NCBI RefSeq assembly: GCF_047824785.1
Contig: NZ_CP181167.1
Coordinates: 992,001 to 1,056,000 of the forward strand
Direction: 5' to 3'
Source of the DNA: Nitrobacter sp039808345
GTDB lineage: Bacteria > Pseudomonadota > Alphaproteobacteria > Rhizobiales > Xanthobacteraceae
Length of the DNA: 64,000 nucleotides
Below, piece by piece: positions 8,555 through 16,946 of this stretch. The notes under the pieces were generated by a model. It was not told the DNA's origin. It made no database searches and saw nothing but the letters and a program-made list of their open reading frames with translations. The position numbers were made by a program, and so were the translations under genes. Each line of letters begins with the position of its first letter. The first letter of the stretch is position 1.

Positions 8555-8576
8555 CGCGTGACCAGATCAAGGTCTG

Positions 8577-8686
8577 AGGGCTTCGCTCCTGTTTCCATCA
8601 GGAGCGAAGCTCCGGATTATTGTTTTGTCGCGTTTTCTTCACGCGAACCGGTTTCCGTTTCGTCCGAAAACGCTCTATGGCGGTGA
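8577..8686 (+). repeat. Dispersed hairpin repeat B
   Basis: The first stem, GGCTTCGCTCCTG / CAGGAGCGAAGCTCC, is followed by CGCGTTTTCTTCACGCGAACC and CGAAAACGCTCTATGG. It fills the space between the convergent ends of the VOC gene and pqqE and may act as a transcription barrier. Confidence 0.75.
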
Positions 8687-8710
8687 TGATCTATGGCGGT
8701 GGCGGGCGAA

Positions 8711-9850
8711 TTATCTTCCGCGATAGCGGAACGGTGGGGACGGCGCCTCGATGTCATTTACCTTGATGTGATCGACCTCGATATCATCGATGGTGCGCCG
8801 GTCGACAGTCTTCCGGTGCGGCGACTTGCGGCAAACCGGATCGGTCGCGGAAGCGTCGCCGACAAGCGCCATGGCCTGGCATCTGCAACCGCCAAAGTCG
8901 ATCTCCTTGCGCTCGCAGCTTCTGCAGGGCTCCGGCATCCAACCGTCGCCACGAAAGGCGTTGAAGGCGCTGCCATTGTACCAGATCTCGCCGAGGGGAC
9001 GCGTCCGCACGTTATCGAAGGCAAGGTGTGTGATGGTTTCGGCGGCGTGGCATGGTAAGACCTGACCCGAAGGAGTGACATTCAATCCGGCGCGGCCCCA
9101 GCCGCCCATGCAAGCCTTCGGATAGGTCGCGTAGTAATCGGCCGGAACGTAGTCGATCACAAGCACGCCTTCGAGCCGCGCGCGCATCGTCTCCACGATG
9201 CTCGTAGCCCTGGCGACCTGATCCTCCGTCGGCATCAGTGCCTGCTGATTGAGCATAGCCCATCCGTGGAATTGGACCGTCGCGATTTCGACGCAGCGCG
9301 CGCCGAGTTCGACTGCGAGAGATATGATATCTTCGATCTCTTCCATGTTCCGGCGATGACAGACCGCGTTGAGGGTCAGCGGAATGCCGGCGTTGCGCAG
9401 CCAGCCGGCGGCGGCCATTTTGCGTGCATGGCCACCCTCGTAGCCGGAGACATGATCGGCGCTGGCCGCCGTTGTCCCTTGAATCGACAATTGTACATGA
9501 TCCAGCCCCGCCGCGGAGAGCTTGTCAACGCGCGCTTCCGTCAAACCAAGGCCCGACGTTATCAGGTTGGTGTAGAGTCCCAAGGATACGGCAGCCTCTG
9601 TCAGTTCGATCAGGTCGCGCCGCGAGGCCGGCTCTCCACCGGACAGATGCAGATGAAGAATGCCAAGAGCGGCAGCCTGCCGAAAGGTTTCGATCCACTC
9701 ATTCGTCGACAATTCCTCGCTCGCCCGTGCCAGCTCCAGAGGGTTGGAACAGTAGGGACAAGCGAGTGGACAGCGATGGGTGAGTTCGGCCAGCATCGCG
9801 ATCGGAGGCGGAGCCGCGACTTGTCCCGTCTGTTCTGCGGTGACGGTCAT
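8711..9850 (-). CDS. pqqE: PqqA peptide cyclase (radical SAM) PqqE
   Basis: PqqE is the radical SAM enzyme that joins Glu16 and Tyr20 of the PqqA peptide, the first committed step to the cofactor PQQ. The SAM cluster motif CPLACPYC gives Cys27, Cys31 and Cys34. LHLHLSGGEPASRRDL is the GGE motif. A C-terminal SPASM domain holds further cysteines (KACMGGWGRAGLNVTPSGQ, PCHAAET, EPCRSCERKEIDFGGCRCQ). The length of 379 is normal. The last 20 or so residues (DDIEVDHIKVNDIE and onward) are an acidic, variable tail. It overlaps pqqD by the four bases ATGA, so the two are translationally coupled. Confidence 0.97.
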   Translation of the reverse strand: MTVTAEQTGQVAAPPPIAMLAELTHRCPLACPYCSNPLELARASEELSTNEWIETFRQAAALGILHLHLSGGEPASRRDLIELTEAAVSLGLYTNLITSGLGLTEARVDKLSAAGLDHVQLSIQGTTAASADHVSGYEGGHARKMAAAGWLRNAGIPLTLNAVCHRRNMEEIEDIISLAVELGARCVEIATVQFHGWAMLNQQALMPTEDQVARATSIVETMRARLEGVLVIDYVPADYYATYPKACMGGWGRAGLNVTPSGQVLPCHAAETITHLAFDNVRTRPLGEIWYNGSAFNAFRGDGWMPEPCRSCERKEIDFGGCRCQAMALVGDASATDPVCRKSPHRKTVDRRTIDDIEVDHIKVNDIEAPSPPFRYRGR

Positions 9851-10149
9851 CCGACGATCTCCAGCGTCCGCCGGTTGATGAATTCGCGGATGAAGGGAAT
9901 GATGTCCTGGAGAACCTGCTCCTTCGGCGCCTCGAACCGGCTAGCGAGATCATCGGCAATCCGATCCAGATTCCGGTGGCCATCGATCTCCTTTATGATC
10001 GCAACCGCGATCTCATCGAGCGCGATTACGCGCTCCGGCGCCAGAAGCACGGTCTGGTTTCGAACCATGTCTTCGCGCAGCCGGACGCCCCGCGCCAGAT
10101 GCACGACGGTGCCGCCGTCAATCTCCGGTCGCGCAGCATTCGGGGTCAT
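9847..10149 (-). CDS. pqqD: PqqA-binding chaperone PqqD
   Basis: This 100-residue protein of the RiPP recognition element type presents the PqqA precursor to PqqE. The family pattern is visible in HLARGVRLREDMVRNQTVLLAPERV and in DRIADDLASRF, with the end FIREFINRRTLEIV. Its stop overlaps the start of pqqE by 4 bases and its own start overlaps the end of pqqC by 4 bases, so the three genes are tightly coupled. Confidence 0.96.
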   Translation of the reverse strand: MTPNAARPEIDGGTVVHLARGVRLREDMVRNQTVLLAPERVIALDEIAVAIIKEIDGHRNLDRIADDLASRFEAPKEQVLQDIIPFIREFINRRTLEIVG

Positions 10150-10970
10150 GACCCTGAAATCCTTTCGGCCTGGATGAGGCCGCCTTCATCCGCGCTGACG
10201 CCGTCGCGGCCGTTCCACGCGCCTGGAGGGATAAAGCCCGGTGCGACATAGGCGAAATGGAGAGCGTCGAGCTGGGACCACAGCACGTCGGTCTTGAAGA
10301 CCAACGCCGAAGCCGCGGCATCCTGCTTCTCCATCGTGTCGGCATTGGCGAGAACATAGGACAGGCCGAATTCAAACGCGCGCGGCGCTTCTTTCAGACG
10401 CTGACGGAAGTATGACAGAGCATTGTCGTTGGCAAAGGCGTAATGCTTCAGAAGACCGGCGATTCGATCCTCGTGGATGGCTGGCGCGAACATCTCCGTC
10501 AGCGATGAGGCGACAGCCTCAAGCATCGGCTTCTCCCGGACGAAGGACACATAGGCATCGACCGCGAAGCGCGTCCCGGGGAGAACGCCATCTGTTGAGG
10601 TGACATAATCGGGATCGAGTCCTGTGGCTTCCGCCAGTTTCAACCATCGCCTCAGTCCTCCGCCTTCTTGAAGGCCGCCGTCATGATCCTCGATGCGCCT
10701 GCGCCAGGCGCGGCGCAGTCCGGGATCATCCACCCGCGACATGAAGGCGGCGTCCTTCATCGGGATCCGGCTCTGATAATAGTAACGGTTGATCACCCAG
10801 GCGCGCATCTGGGTCAGGGTGCATTGCCCGCCATGCAGCATCCGGTGAAACGCGTGCTTGTCGTGATAGCGCTCGGCGCCGATCGCCCTGAGGCGGGCTT
10901 CGAACGCGTTTCTGTCAGGCGCGGGTTGCAAGGGAAATCTCGGCGCCGTCGCAGCCGACTTCGAAACCAT
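10146..10970 (-). CDS. pqqC: Pyrroloquinoline-quinone synthase PqqC
   Basis: PqqC carries out the last step, the cofactor-less eight-electron oxidation and ring closure to PQQ. The 274-residue protein has the family hallmarks AERYHDKHAFHRMLHGGQCT, WVINRYYYQSRIPMKDAAF, the HDG of RRIEDHDGG, and LWSQLDALHFAYV. The only Met ahead of the conserved core is at 10970, so the start overlaps the end of pqqB by 56 bases. This long overlap is seen in other pqq operons. Confidence 0.96.
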   Translation of the reverse strand: MVSKSAATAPRFPLQPAPDRNAFEARLRAIGAERYHDKHAFHRMLHGGQCTLTQMRAWVINRYYYQSRIPMKDAAFMSRVDDPGLRRAWRRRIEDHDGGLQEGGGLRRWLKLAEATGLDPDYVTSTDGVLPGTRFAVDAYVSFVREKPMLEAVASSLTEMFAPAIHEDRIAGLLKHYAFANDNALSYFRQRLKEAPRAFEFGLSYVLANADTMEKQDAAASALVFKTDVLWSQLDALHFAYVAPGFIPPGAWNGRDGVSADEGGLIQAERISGS

Positions 10971-11814
10971 GTCGCAGAACCAGATCGCGCTCCGGTCCGT
11001 CCCGCCAGATGGGATTGGTGTTGTTGATGTGAGTGTAGACGATCCGCCCGATATCGAGTCGCGCCAGAACCTCGAGGCTGCCGCCTTCGCCGCTGATGGG
11101 CATGTGCCCCATGCGCCACCCGGTCTTTGTTCCGGTTCGGGTGCGGATCATTTCGTCGTCGGTGAAGAGCGTGCCGTCGAAAAAGACGATGTCCGCGCCG
11201 CGAATTCTGGTTGCGAGGGTTTCCGTCAGGTGGGCGCATCCCGGAATGTAGAAAGCTCTCAGGCCCTGGGTGGAAAGCGCAACGCCTATGACGTTCTCAC
11301 TTTCAACGCCGATCGTCGCGTCCTCGTCCTCCATGAAAAGCGCCACCTTGCCGGGTACCGCGAACAACGACGCATCCAGCCCCGGCAGCAACTGAAAGCT
11401 TTCATTCAGAACAACCAGATCGCGCTGCACGGTGGCCTGATCAAGCACACGGAAGACAGGATTGGAATCGAGGACCCCGGCAATCGCCCCGGTCAGGACG
11501 ATCCGGAACGGCTGGCTTTCACGCAACGTCAACAGGCCTGCGATGTGGTCGAGATCCCCGTTGGTGAGGACCACGCTTATGATCGGCGTATCGCGCAAAC
11601 CACGCGGGTAAAGCTGCGCATTGTTGTTGATCTGCTGGCGAATATCGGGAGAGGCATTGAGAATCGCCCAGCTCAATCCATCCAGGCTGACCGCCAGCGA
11701 TGATTGTGTCTGAGGGCGCAAGTCCAGGGATCGCGCCATCGCACAGTTCTGGCAGCCGCAATTCCACTGCGGCAGGCCCCCGCCGGCGGCGGCGCCAAGC
11801 ACGAGAAAGCGCAT
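10915..11814 (-). CDS. pqqB: PQQ biosynthesis metallo-beta-lactamase-fold hydroxylase PqqB
   Basis: This 299-residue protein starts MRFLVLGAAAGGGLPQWNC. It has the metallo-beta-lactamase-like TNGDLDHIAGLL and the later GCAHLTETLA, VFFDGT and YTHINNTNPI motifs. The Cys pair WNCGCQNC near residues 18-23 is typical of PqqB. It is thought to hydroxylate the cross-linked tyrosine of the processed PqqA. It follows pqqA by 28 bases. Confidence 0.96.
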   Translation of the reverse strand: MRFLVLGAAAGGGLPQWNCGCQNCAMARSLDLRPQTQSSLAVSLDGLSWAILNASPDIRQQINNNAQLYPRGLRDTPIISVVLTNGDLDHIAGLLTLRESQPFRIVLTGAIAGVLDSNPVFRVLDQATVQRDLVVLNESFQLLPGLDASLFAVPGKVALFMEDEDATIGVESENVIGVALSTQGLRAFYIPGCAHLTETLATRIRGADIVFFDGTLFTDDEMIRTRTGTKTGWRMGHMPISGEGGSLEVLARLDIGRIVYTHINNTNPIWRDGPERDLVLRHGFEVGCDGAEISLATRA

Positions 11815-11842
11815 GGGCTGTCGATCTCCCGCGCGGCCGGCC

Positions 11843-11938
11843 TCAGAGCCGGACCGGCGCGCGACCGTCAGCCGCAGCGTAGCTGTTGATCTCCATGCCG
11901 CAGCTGACTTCTACGAACCTCGGTGGATGCCACTTCAT
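11843..11938 (-). CDS. pqqA: PQQ precursor peptide PqqA (31 residues)
   Basis: This very short gene encodes the ribosomal precursor of PQQ. Its translation begins MKWHPPRFVEVSCGMEINSY and ends AAADGRAPVRL. Glu16 and Tyr20, the two residues joined to make the cofactor, are in place within the conserved EVSCGMEINSYA core. A ribosome site, AGGGAG, lies 6 bases upstream of the ATG at 11938. It is the first gene of pqqABCDE. The peptide is normally made in molar excess over the enzymes; the 28-base gap to pqqB contains no obvious attenuator. Confidence 0.96.
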   Translation of the reverse strand: MKWHPPRFVEVSCGMEINSYAAADGRAPVRL

Positions 11939-12203
11939 TTAATTCTCCCTAGTGAGAGTCAGCTCTTGGGACTAAGCCCTTCCAGAGGTCTGCGCAGACG
12001 CCAAAGGGCCGACGCCAAGGGTCAGGCCCCAGAGGTCAGCCGTCAAGGTTCATCGACAGACTGGAAAACGCCATAGCTGTCTGTAACGCGCTGCCGAGGG
12101 GTGGGTTCCCATAGCCTTGCTGGAATGCGCCCAGTCAGAGAAGGAGCTTATTCGGTGCATTCGCCAGGGCGTCATGTCGCTCCCGGCTCCGAGGCTTGCG
12201 TAT

Positions 12204-13178
12204 TTAACGCAACGGCATCGGCGGTCGGGGAGCACTGTCGTCTCCGGGCCGAGGCGGAAGCCGGGCGGGTACCGGCGCTTGCGAGGCAATGTAGGCGTCG
12301 CGTTGCGGCGGTGGCGGCTGCCGTTCGGCCGCCTGAGGCGGCGGAGGGGATGGAAGAGGAGGAGAGGGCGAAACCGCCGCTTGAGGCGAGGTGCGATGTC
12401 GCTGCGGTGGAGCAGGCTTCGCCCGCTGTTGCACGGGCTTGGGGTGAGTTTCACGCTCCGCGGCCGCCGCGATCTCCCGGCGCAGCTGCTGCTGGCCGGC
12501 CTTCAAATCCTCGACCGCGCTTTTCAGCGCCGCGATATCGTTCGCCATTGTCTCAAGAGACTGTGCAATTTCGGCCGGAAGCGCGGCTTGAACTGGTGGA
12601 GCCTGCGCCGGCGTCGTGATGGAATCGGTGGACGGTGGTGGCGGCTCGGGTCCGATCGTCGCGGCCTCCTGCGTGGGATTGGCCTCGTTAGCCTCGGCGG
12701 TGGTTTGAGGCTGAGGCATGGCTGCCTGGGCAGCCCCCGTGTCCTCCGCTTCAACTGTGTTTGCATTTTGTGGAGAGGTGGGAGTCTCCGACAGAAGCTG
12801 CGGGACGAGCTGCGCAAGACTCTGTCTGGCCTGTTCACCATAGGAATGCCAGGCCGTGGCTGCGGCAAGGCCGATGCAGATAGCCAACAGCACCGTTACG
12901 ATGCCGAGACGAGATCGCGCGCGGGAGACCGGATTGCGAAGCGCGGTGGCGTTATCGTTCGACGGCGCGGCCTGGAACAACGGCTCGCCGATCGGCAGGA
13001 AGGGTTCCATCGATCGAGACATCTCTTCAAGCTGATCTTCAAGCCGAGATGGCTCATGCCTGTCTTCGATATGAGACGGATCACGTCGTGCGGTTCGTGG
13101 CGCCAGGTCGCGAAGCTGCGCGGCTATGGCGTCGTGCGGATCGGCCTGAGAACCAGCGGGTTGCGATCTGAATAGCAT
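12204..13178 (-). CDS. Membrane-anchored proline-rich hypothetical protein
   Basis: I do not recognise a named domain. The 324-residue protein has a charged cytoplasmic N terminus of about 90 residues, one transmembrane helix at 91-110 (LGIVTVLLAICIGLAAATAW), an Ala/Pro/Glu-rich stalk, and a predicted coiled coil at about 203-242 (IAQSLETMANDIAALKSAVE and on to LRREIAAAAE). Its C terminus is very rich in proline. Such single-pass stalk proteins are common in this bacterial family. It lies divergent from the di-haem cytochrome gene and is not part of the pqq operon (265 bp apart). Confidence 0.7.
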   Translation of the reverse strand: MLFRSQPAGSQADPHDAIAAQLRDLAPRTARRDPSHIEDRHEPSRLEDQLEEMSRSMEPFLPIGEPLFQAAPSNDNATALRNPVSRARSRLGIVTVLLAICIGLAAATAWHSYGEQARQSLAQLVPQLLSETPTSPQNANTVEAEDTGAAQAAMPQPQTTAEANEANPTQEAATIGPEPPPPSTDSITTPAQAPPVQAALPAEIAQSLETMANDIAALKSAVEDLKAGQQQLRREIAAAAERETHPKPVQQRAKPAPPQRHRTSPQAAVSPSPPLPSPPPPQAAERQPPPPQRDAYIASQAPVPARLPPRPGDDSAPRPPMPLR

Positions 13179-13389
13179 TGGAGTTCCAGGTTACGTGTTG
13201 CACGGCCGGATTCCGGCTGGTCTGCCGGTCGAGAAGGAAGCTCCGCGTTTGGCGTCAGCAAGGCGGCAAGGTGAAAAGTGTAAGGCACGGAATGCCAGCT
13301 CGGCAACCGGGACGGCTTTCCCCGTTGCAACTTCCCCGTTGCAACCAAGTGCTGCATCGCGAGTTGGAAGGATTCAAATTTCTCGGACA

Positions 13390-14796
13390 ATGGCCATGCC
13401 CATGAAAACCGCAATCGGATTCGCCACAGTGATCGCCGCCGCTTTAGCTTCGGCATTCGCGGCCACTTCCGATCCGCTGCCCCCCGATTCGACCTATCGT
13501 CCCTTGCCGACCCAGCCTTTCTCAAAGGTGAAGGAGAACGACGAAGCGCAGAAGCCGGCGGTTATGGAGCGGCAACGAGCGCTGCTGGAGCAGCGATACG
13601 ATCTGGCGAATCGTCCTGTCGCGGGCGTCATGATGTCGGGCGGTCGAAAGGCGGTGCAGCAGGGCGTGCGGGTCAGGCTTCCCGAGGGTGTCACTTGGGA
13701 TAGCCTTGCCGGGAAGGAACCGAACGAGATTCGAGAAAAGAACCTGCTGCCGAAGGGGTTTATTCCGCTGCCCCACGTCAAGCAGGCAACCGGCGGGCAG
13801 GTCTTTCCGGACGATCAGATTCGCAAGATCGCTAGCGACGAACAGCGCGACCTCCGCCGCTTCGACGTCGATTTCGACCTGCCCGGTCATCTGACGCCGG
13901 AGTTTCCGCCGCCGATCTTCCTCACGACGCATCCGGAACTCGGCGACGTATCGCGCGGCGATCTTCTGACGATCAGGAATTTCTACGAGTATCTGAACGG
14001 CATCATTACGCCGGTTCAGATGGAAGGCCTCCGCCTGCTGCTCACGCCGTTTCCGCAGGAAGAGTTCAACCAGACCGAGGACCGGAAAGTCGCGCAGCCG
14101 AGCCTTGGCGTCACCTGCCTGGACTGTCACGCGAACTTCCACACTAACGCTGCGTTTCACCTGACGCCGGACATCCGCCCGCAGGCGGAACGCTTCCGTC
14201 TCGATACCACCAGCCTGCGCGGCATGTACAACCAGCAGATCCACGGCTCGAAGCGATCGTTGCGTTCGATCGAGGATTTCACCCAGTTCGAACAGCACAC
14301 TGCATACTTCAACGGTGACCACGTCAGCGCGGCGCGGAAAGGCATGCATCTGCCGGATCGCGCCAATCAGGTCGCGATGATGGCGCAGATGCAGAACATC
14401 ATCGATTTTCCTCCCGCTCCGAAACTCGATCCCACGGGGCGGCTCGATCCAAAGAAAGCCACCGAACAGGAGCTGCGCGGCGAGCAGGTGTTTATGGGGA
14501 AAGGCCGCTGCGCTGAATGCCACATCCCGGCAACGTCCTTCACGGACAACAACATGCACGACCTGAAGCTCGAACGCTTCTATAAGGCCGGCCAGACCAT
14601 CAATGGCATGGTCGCCATCCCCGATGGCCCGATCAAGACCTTCACGTTGCGCGGCATCAAGGACTCTCCACCGTATCTTCATGACGGCCGCCTTTTGACG
14701 CTTGCCGACACCGTGGAGTTCTTCAACCTCATCCTGGGTACCAAATTGAACCAGCAGGATAAGGATGCGCTTGTGGCTTACCTCCTCACCCTTTGA
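13390..14796 (+). CDS. Exported di-haem c-type cytochrome (CCP/MauG-like)
   Basis: This 468-residue protein has a signal peptide (AIGFATVIAAALASAFA) and two haem c sites, TCLDCHANFH at about residue 243 and RCAECHIPAT at about 374. The C-terminal part FTLRGIKDSPPYLHDGRLLTLADTVEFF is the pattern of the di-haem peroxidase/MauG family. It would work in the periplasm. The first ATG of a cluster of three (13390, 13396, 13402) is given; any of them preserves the signal peptide. Its position beside the pqq operon suggests a redox partner for a quinoprotein dehydrogenase, which is an inference. It may be a peroxidase or an electron carrier. Confidence 0.82.
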   Translation: MAMPMKTAIGFATVIAAALASAFAATSDPLPPDSTYRPLPTQPFSKVKENDEAQKPAVMERQRALLEQRYDLANRPVAGVMMSGGRKAVQQGVRVRLPEGVTWDSLAGKEPNEIREKNLLPKGFIPLPHVKQATGGQVFPDDQIRKIASDEQRDLRRFDVDFDLPGHLTPEFPPPIFLTTHPELGDVSRGDLLTIRNFYEYLNGIITPVQMEGLRLLLTPFPQEEFNQTEDRKVAQPSLGVTCLDCHANFHTNAAFHLTPDIRPQAERFRLDTTSLRGMYNQQIHGSKRSLRSIEDFTQFEQHTAYFNGDHVSAARKGMHLPDRANQVAMMAQMQNIIDFPPAPKLDPTGRLDPKKATEQELRGEQVFMGKGRCAECHIPATSFTDNNMHDLKLERFYKAGQTINGMVAIPDGPIKTFTLRGIKDSPPYLHDGRLLTLADTVEFFNLILGTKLNQQDKDALVAYLLTL

Positions 14797-14998
14797 GGGT
14801 TGCCAATCAGAAGGGGCATGCGGGAGCTGTTGCTCGCCCGGGCCGCTTTGATGCGACGCGATTGAACCAGACTCCAGAGATTCGCTTCTGCAAGGGCAGG
14901 CCTGGAACGAGGCCGCCCCATTCATCGCCGCGTCATACGCCTGAAATATCGGTGGCCCAACGTCGTGGAATTGAGAATCAGAGAATGCGAGGAGCCTG

Positions 14999-16102
14999 AT
15001 GCGAGTTCTGGTTGCGACCGATGCCTGGCATCCGCAGGTCAACGGCGTGGTCCGCACATTGATATCCCTGGCCCGCAGCGCGGCGGCGCTGGGTGCCGAG
15101 ATCGAGTTTCTGACTCCGGAAGGTTTTCCGTCGATGGCTCTCCCGACCTATCCGGGGTTGAGAATAGCCTTCCCAAACCGCGGCGAGATCGCCCGCAGGA
15201 TCGAAGCGGCGTCACCGGATGCCATTCACATCGCGACCGAGGGCCCGGTCGGATGGATGGTGCGAGCCTATTGCCGCCGTCGAAATCTGGATTTCACAAC
15301 ATCCTATACAACGCGCTTTCCGGAATACATCGCCGCTCGCTCGATCATCCCGATGTCGACAAGGTCGATCATCCCGATGTCGACGCGTTCGATCATCCCG
15401 ATGTCGGTGAGCTATGCGGTGCTTCGGCGATTTCATGCGGCCGGCGCCATGACGATGGTCGCCACGTCCTCGCTCAAAGAGGAGCTTAGCGCGAGAGGCT
15501 TCAAAAGGCTCGGGTCCTGGACGCGAGGGGTCGATACCGAACTGTTCACGCCCGATCATGCGTTCGAGCTTGATCTGCCGAGACCGGTCTTCATGACCGT
15601 AGGTCGTGTCGCGGTCGAGAAGAACCTGGAGGCGTTCCTTTCGCTGAATCTGCCGGGGTCCAAGGTGGTGATTGGCGATGGACCGCAACAGGCGGAGCTG
15701 GCAAGCCGGTATCCCAAAGCCCGGTTCCTCGGCGAGAAGACCGGCCGCGAGCTCAGCGCGCATCTGGCGGCAGCCGACGTCTTTGTTTTTCCAAGCCTGA
15801 CGGACACGTTCGGCATCGTGCAACTGGAGGCGCTGGCGTGCGGCACGCCCGTCGCCGCGTTCCCGGTGACCGGTCCTCTCGATGTGATCGCCGGTCATCC
15901 GGTCGGTGCGCTGGACATGAACCTGAGAAGCGCCTGTATCCGCGCACTCAGCATATCACGTGAAGCCTGCAGGAATTTCGCCTTGCAATACTCATGGGAG
16001 AATTGCGCAAGGCAGTTCATCGGCAACCTCAGCGCGTTGCAGCCGAGCCGTTCATCGCAGCTTCGCGGTGGCCTGATGACGCGAGGCGTTGCGCAAGGCT
16101 GA
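14999..16102 (+). CDS. Family 1/4 glycosyltransferase with an in-frame 24 bp triplication
   Basis: This is a 367-residue retaining GT-B glycosyltransferase. The N terminus MRVLVATDAWHPQVNGVVRT is typical of the GT4 group that includes mannosyl- and lipid-glycosyltransferases. The C-terminal donor site shows VFMTVGRVAVEKNLEAFL, VFVFPSLTDTFGIVQLEALA and GTPVAAFPV (the E-x7-E region). Residues about 114-138 contain three tandem copies of the octapeptide RSIIPMST, where relatives have a single similar segment, so two copies look like a recent expansion. The frame stays open. It heads a group of genes for likely polar-lipid metabolism. Confidence 0.88.
   Translation: MRVLVATDAWHPQVNGVVRTLISLARSAAALGAEIEFLTPEGFPSMALPTYPGLRIAFPNRGEIARRIEAASPDAIHIATEGPVGWMVRAYCRRRNLDFTTSYTTRFPEYIAARSIIPMSTRSIIPMSTRSIIPMSVSYAVLRRFHAAGAMTMVATSSLKEELSARGFKRLGSWTRGVDTELFTPDHAFELDLPRPVFMTVGRVAVEKNLEAFLSLNLPGSKVVIGDGPQQAELASRYPKARFLGEKTGRELSAHLAAADVFVFPSLTDTFGIVQLEALACGTPVAAFPVTGPLDVIAGHPVGALDMNLRSACIRALSISREACRNFALQYSWENCARQFIGNLSALQPSRSSQLRGGLMTRGVAQG
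15338..15411 (+). repeat. Three tandem 24 bp units inside the glycosyltransferase gene
   Basis: TCGATCATCCCGATGTCG recurs at 15341, 15365 and 15389, a period of exactly 24 bp, each coding for eight residues (SIIPMSTR). The units differ only at the 5-6 bases between the cores. The period is a multiple of three, so copy-number change would lengthen or shorten the protein without breaking it. Confidence 0.95.
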
Positions 16103-16133
16103 CCCCGCGCGAAGAAGGAAGAGTGAAGTTATC

Positions 16134-16823
16134 ATGACGGAAATCCTGAAGCTGGATGATGGCGAGCGGTTGGACTTCGACCGCGCGACGGTTGAGCAGG
16201 CCTATGATCGCTGGGCTCCGGTTTATGACTTCGTGTTTGGCGGCGTGTTCAGCAAGGGTCGCAAGGCGGCTATTCAGGCGACCGGCAAGGTCGGTGGGCG
16301 CGTGCTCGAGGTCGGCGTCGGCACGGGAATCTCGTTGCCGCAATACGCATCGCATCTTCGTATCTTCGGGACCGACATTTCGGAAGCGATGTTGCGGAAG
16401 GCGAAACGCAGGGTCACGGCTCTCGGCCTGAAGAACGTCGAGGATCTTGCTGTCATGGACGCGGAGAAGCTCGAATTTCCCGACAGTTCTTTCGATGTCG
16501 TCATGGCGCAGTATGTCGTGACGGCGGTGCCGAATCCGGAAGCGGCTCTCGATGAGTTCAGCCGCGTCCTGCGGCCGGGCGGTGAACTGATCATCCTGAC
16601 CCGGATCAGCGCCGACGCCGGGCTGCGCCGTTTTATCGAGCGCCGGTTGCAGCCGGTGGTGCGTCCGCTTGGTTTTCGGACAGCTGAATTCACCTGGTCG
16701 CGTTATGCGCAGTGGCTGGCAACGGCAGGCGAAATGGAGCTGGTGGAGAACCGGCCGATACCGCCGCTCGGCCACTTCTCGCTGCTCCGGATTCGGAAAA
16801 CCGCGATCGCGGCTGCCGCCTGA
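16134..16823 (+). CDS. pmtA: Phosphatidylethanolamine N-methyltransferase-like SAM enzyme (PmtA type)
   Basis: This 229-residue class I methyltransferase has VEQAYDRWAPVYDFVFGGVF, the SAM motif I VLEVGVGTGISLP, IFGTDISEAMLRKA (motif II), DLAVMDAEKLEFPD, and VLRPGGELIILTR. This arrangement matches bacterial PmtA, which converts phosphatidylethanolamine stepwise to phosphatidylcholine at the inner membrane. The start at 16134 is chosen for the upstream purine-rich site GAAGAAGGAAGAG. It lies 31 bp behind the glycosyltransferase and is probably co-transcribed with it. Phosphatidylserine decarboxylase, which makes its substrate, is encoded 3 kb downstream. A related methyltransferase with another lipid substrate is possible. 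Confidence 0.8.
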   Translation: MTEILKLDDGERLDFDRATVEQAYDRWAPVYDFVFGGVFSKGRKAAIQATGKVGGRVLEVGVGTGISLPQYASHLRIFGTDISEAMLRKAKRRVTALGLKNVEDLAVMDAEKLEFPDSSFDVVMAQYVVTAVPNPEAALDEFSRVLRPGGELIILTRISADAGLRRFIERRLQPVVRPLGFRTAEFTWSRYAQWLATAGEMELVENRPIPPLGHFSLLRIRKTAIAAAA

Positions 16824-16870
16824 TCGTGACGGTCGAAGTCCGCGCGAGCGCATCATCGCGGCGCGTCGTG

Positions 16871-16889
16871 TGACATTTGCATAATGTCA
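16871..16889. promoter_or_regulatory. Dyad TGACAT-N7-ATGTCA upstream of the membrane-protein gene
   Basis: A perfect 6+6 inverted repeat sits in the 123 bp gap before the gene at 16947. It is a candidate operator, but I cannot assign a regulator. Confidence 0.35.
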
Positions 16890-16946
16890 TCTTGCGTACA
16901 TCGAATCCTTGTAAATCGAACGAACCGTATTCTTGGCAGGGAATGA

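Noticed and set aside
8711..9065. Several long frames opposite pqqE
   Set aside because: They are shadows of a high-GC coding strand; the pqqE frame is certain.
14797..14998. Possible small RNA or leader before the glycosyltransferase
   Set aside because: No stable hairpin or conserved box visible.
15338..15411. Three short direct repeats as a CRISPR fragment
   Set aside because: Units are tandem with almost no spacer and lie in frame inside a gene. No CRISPR array or cas gene is in the window.
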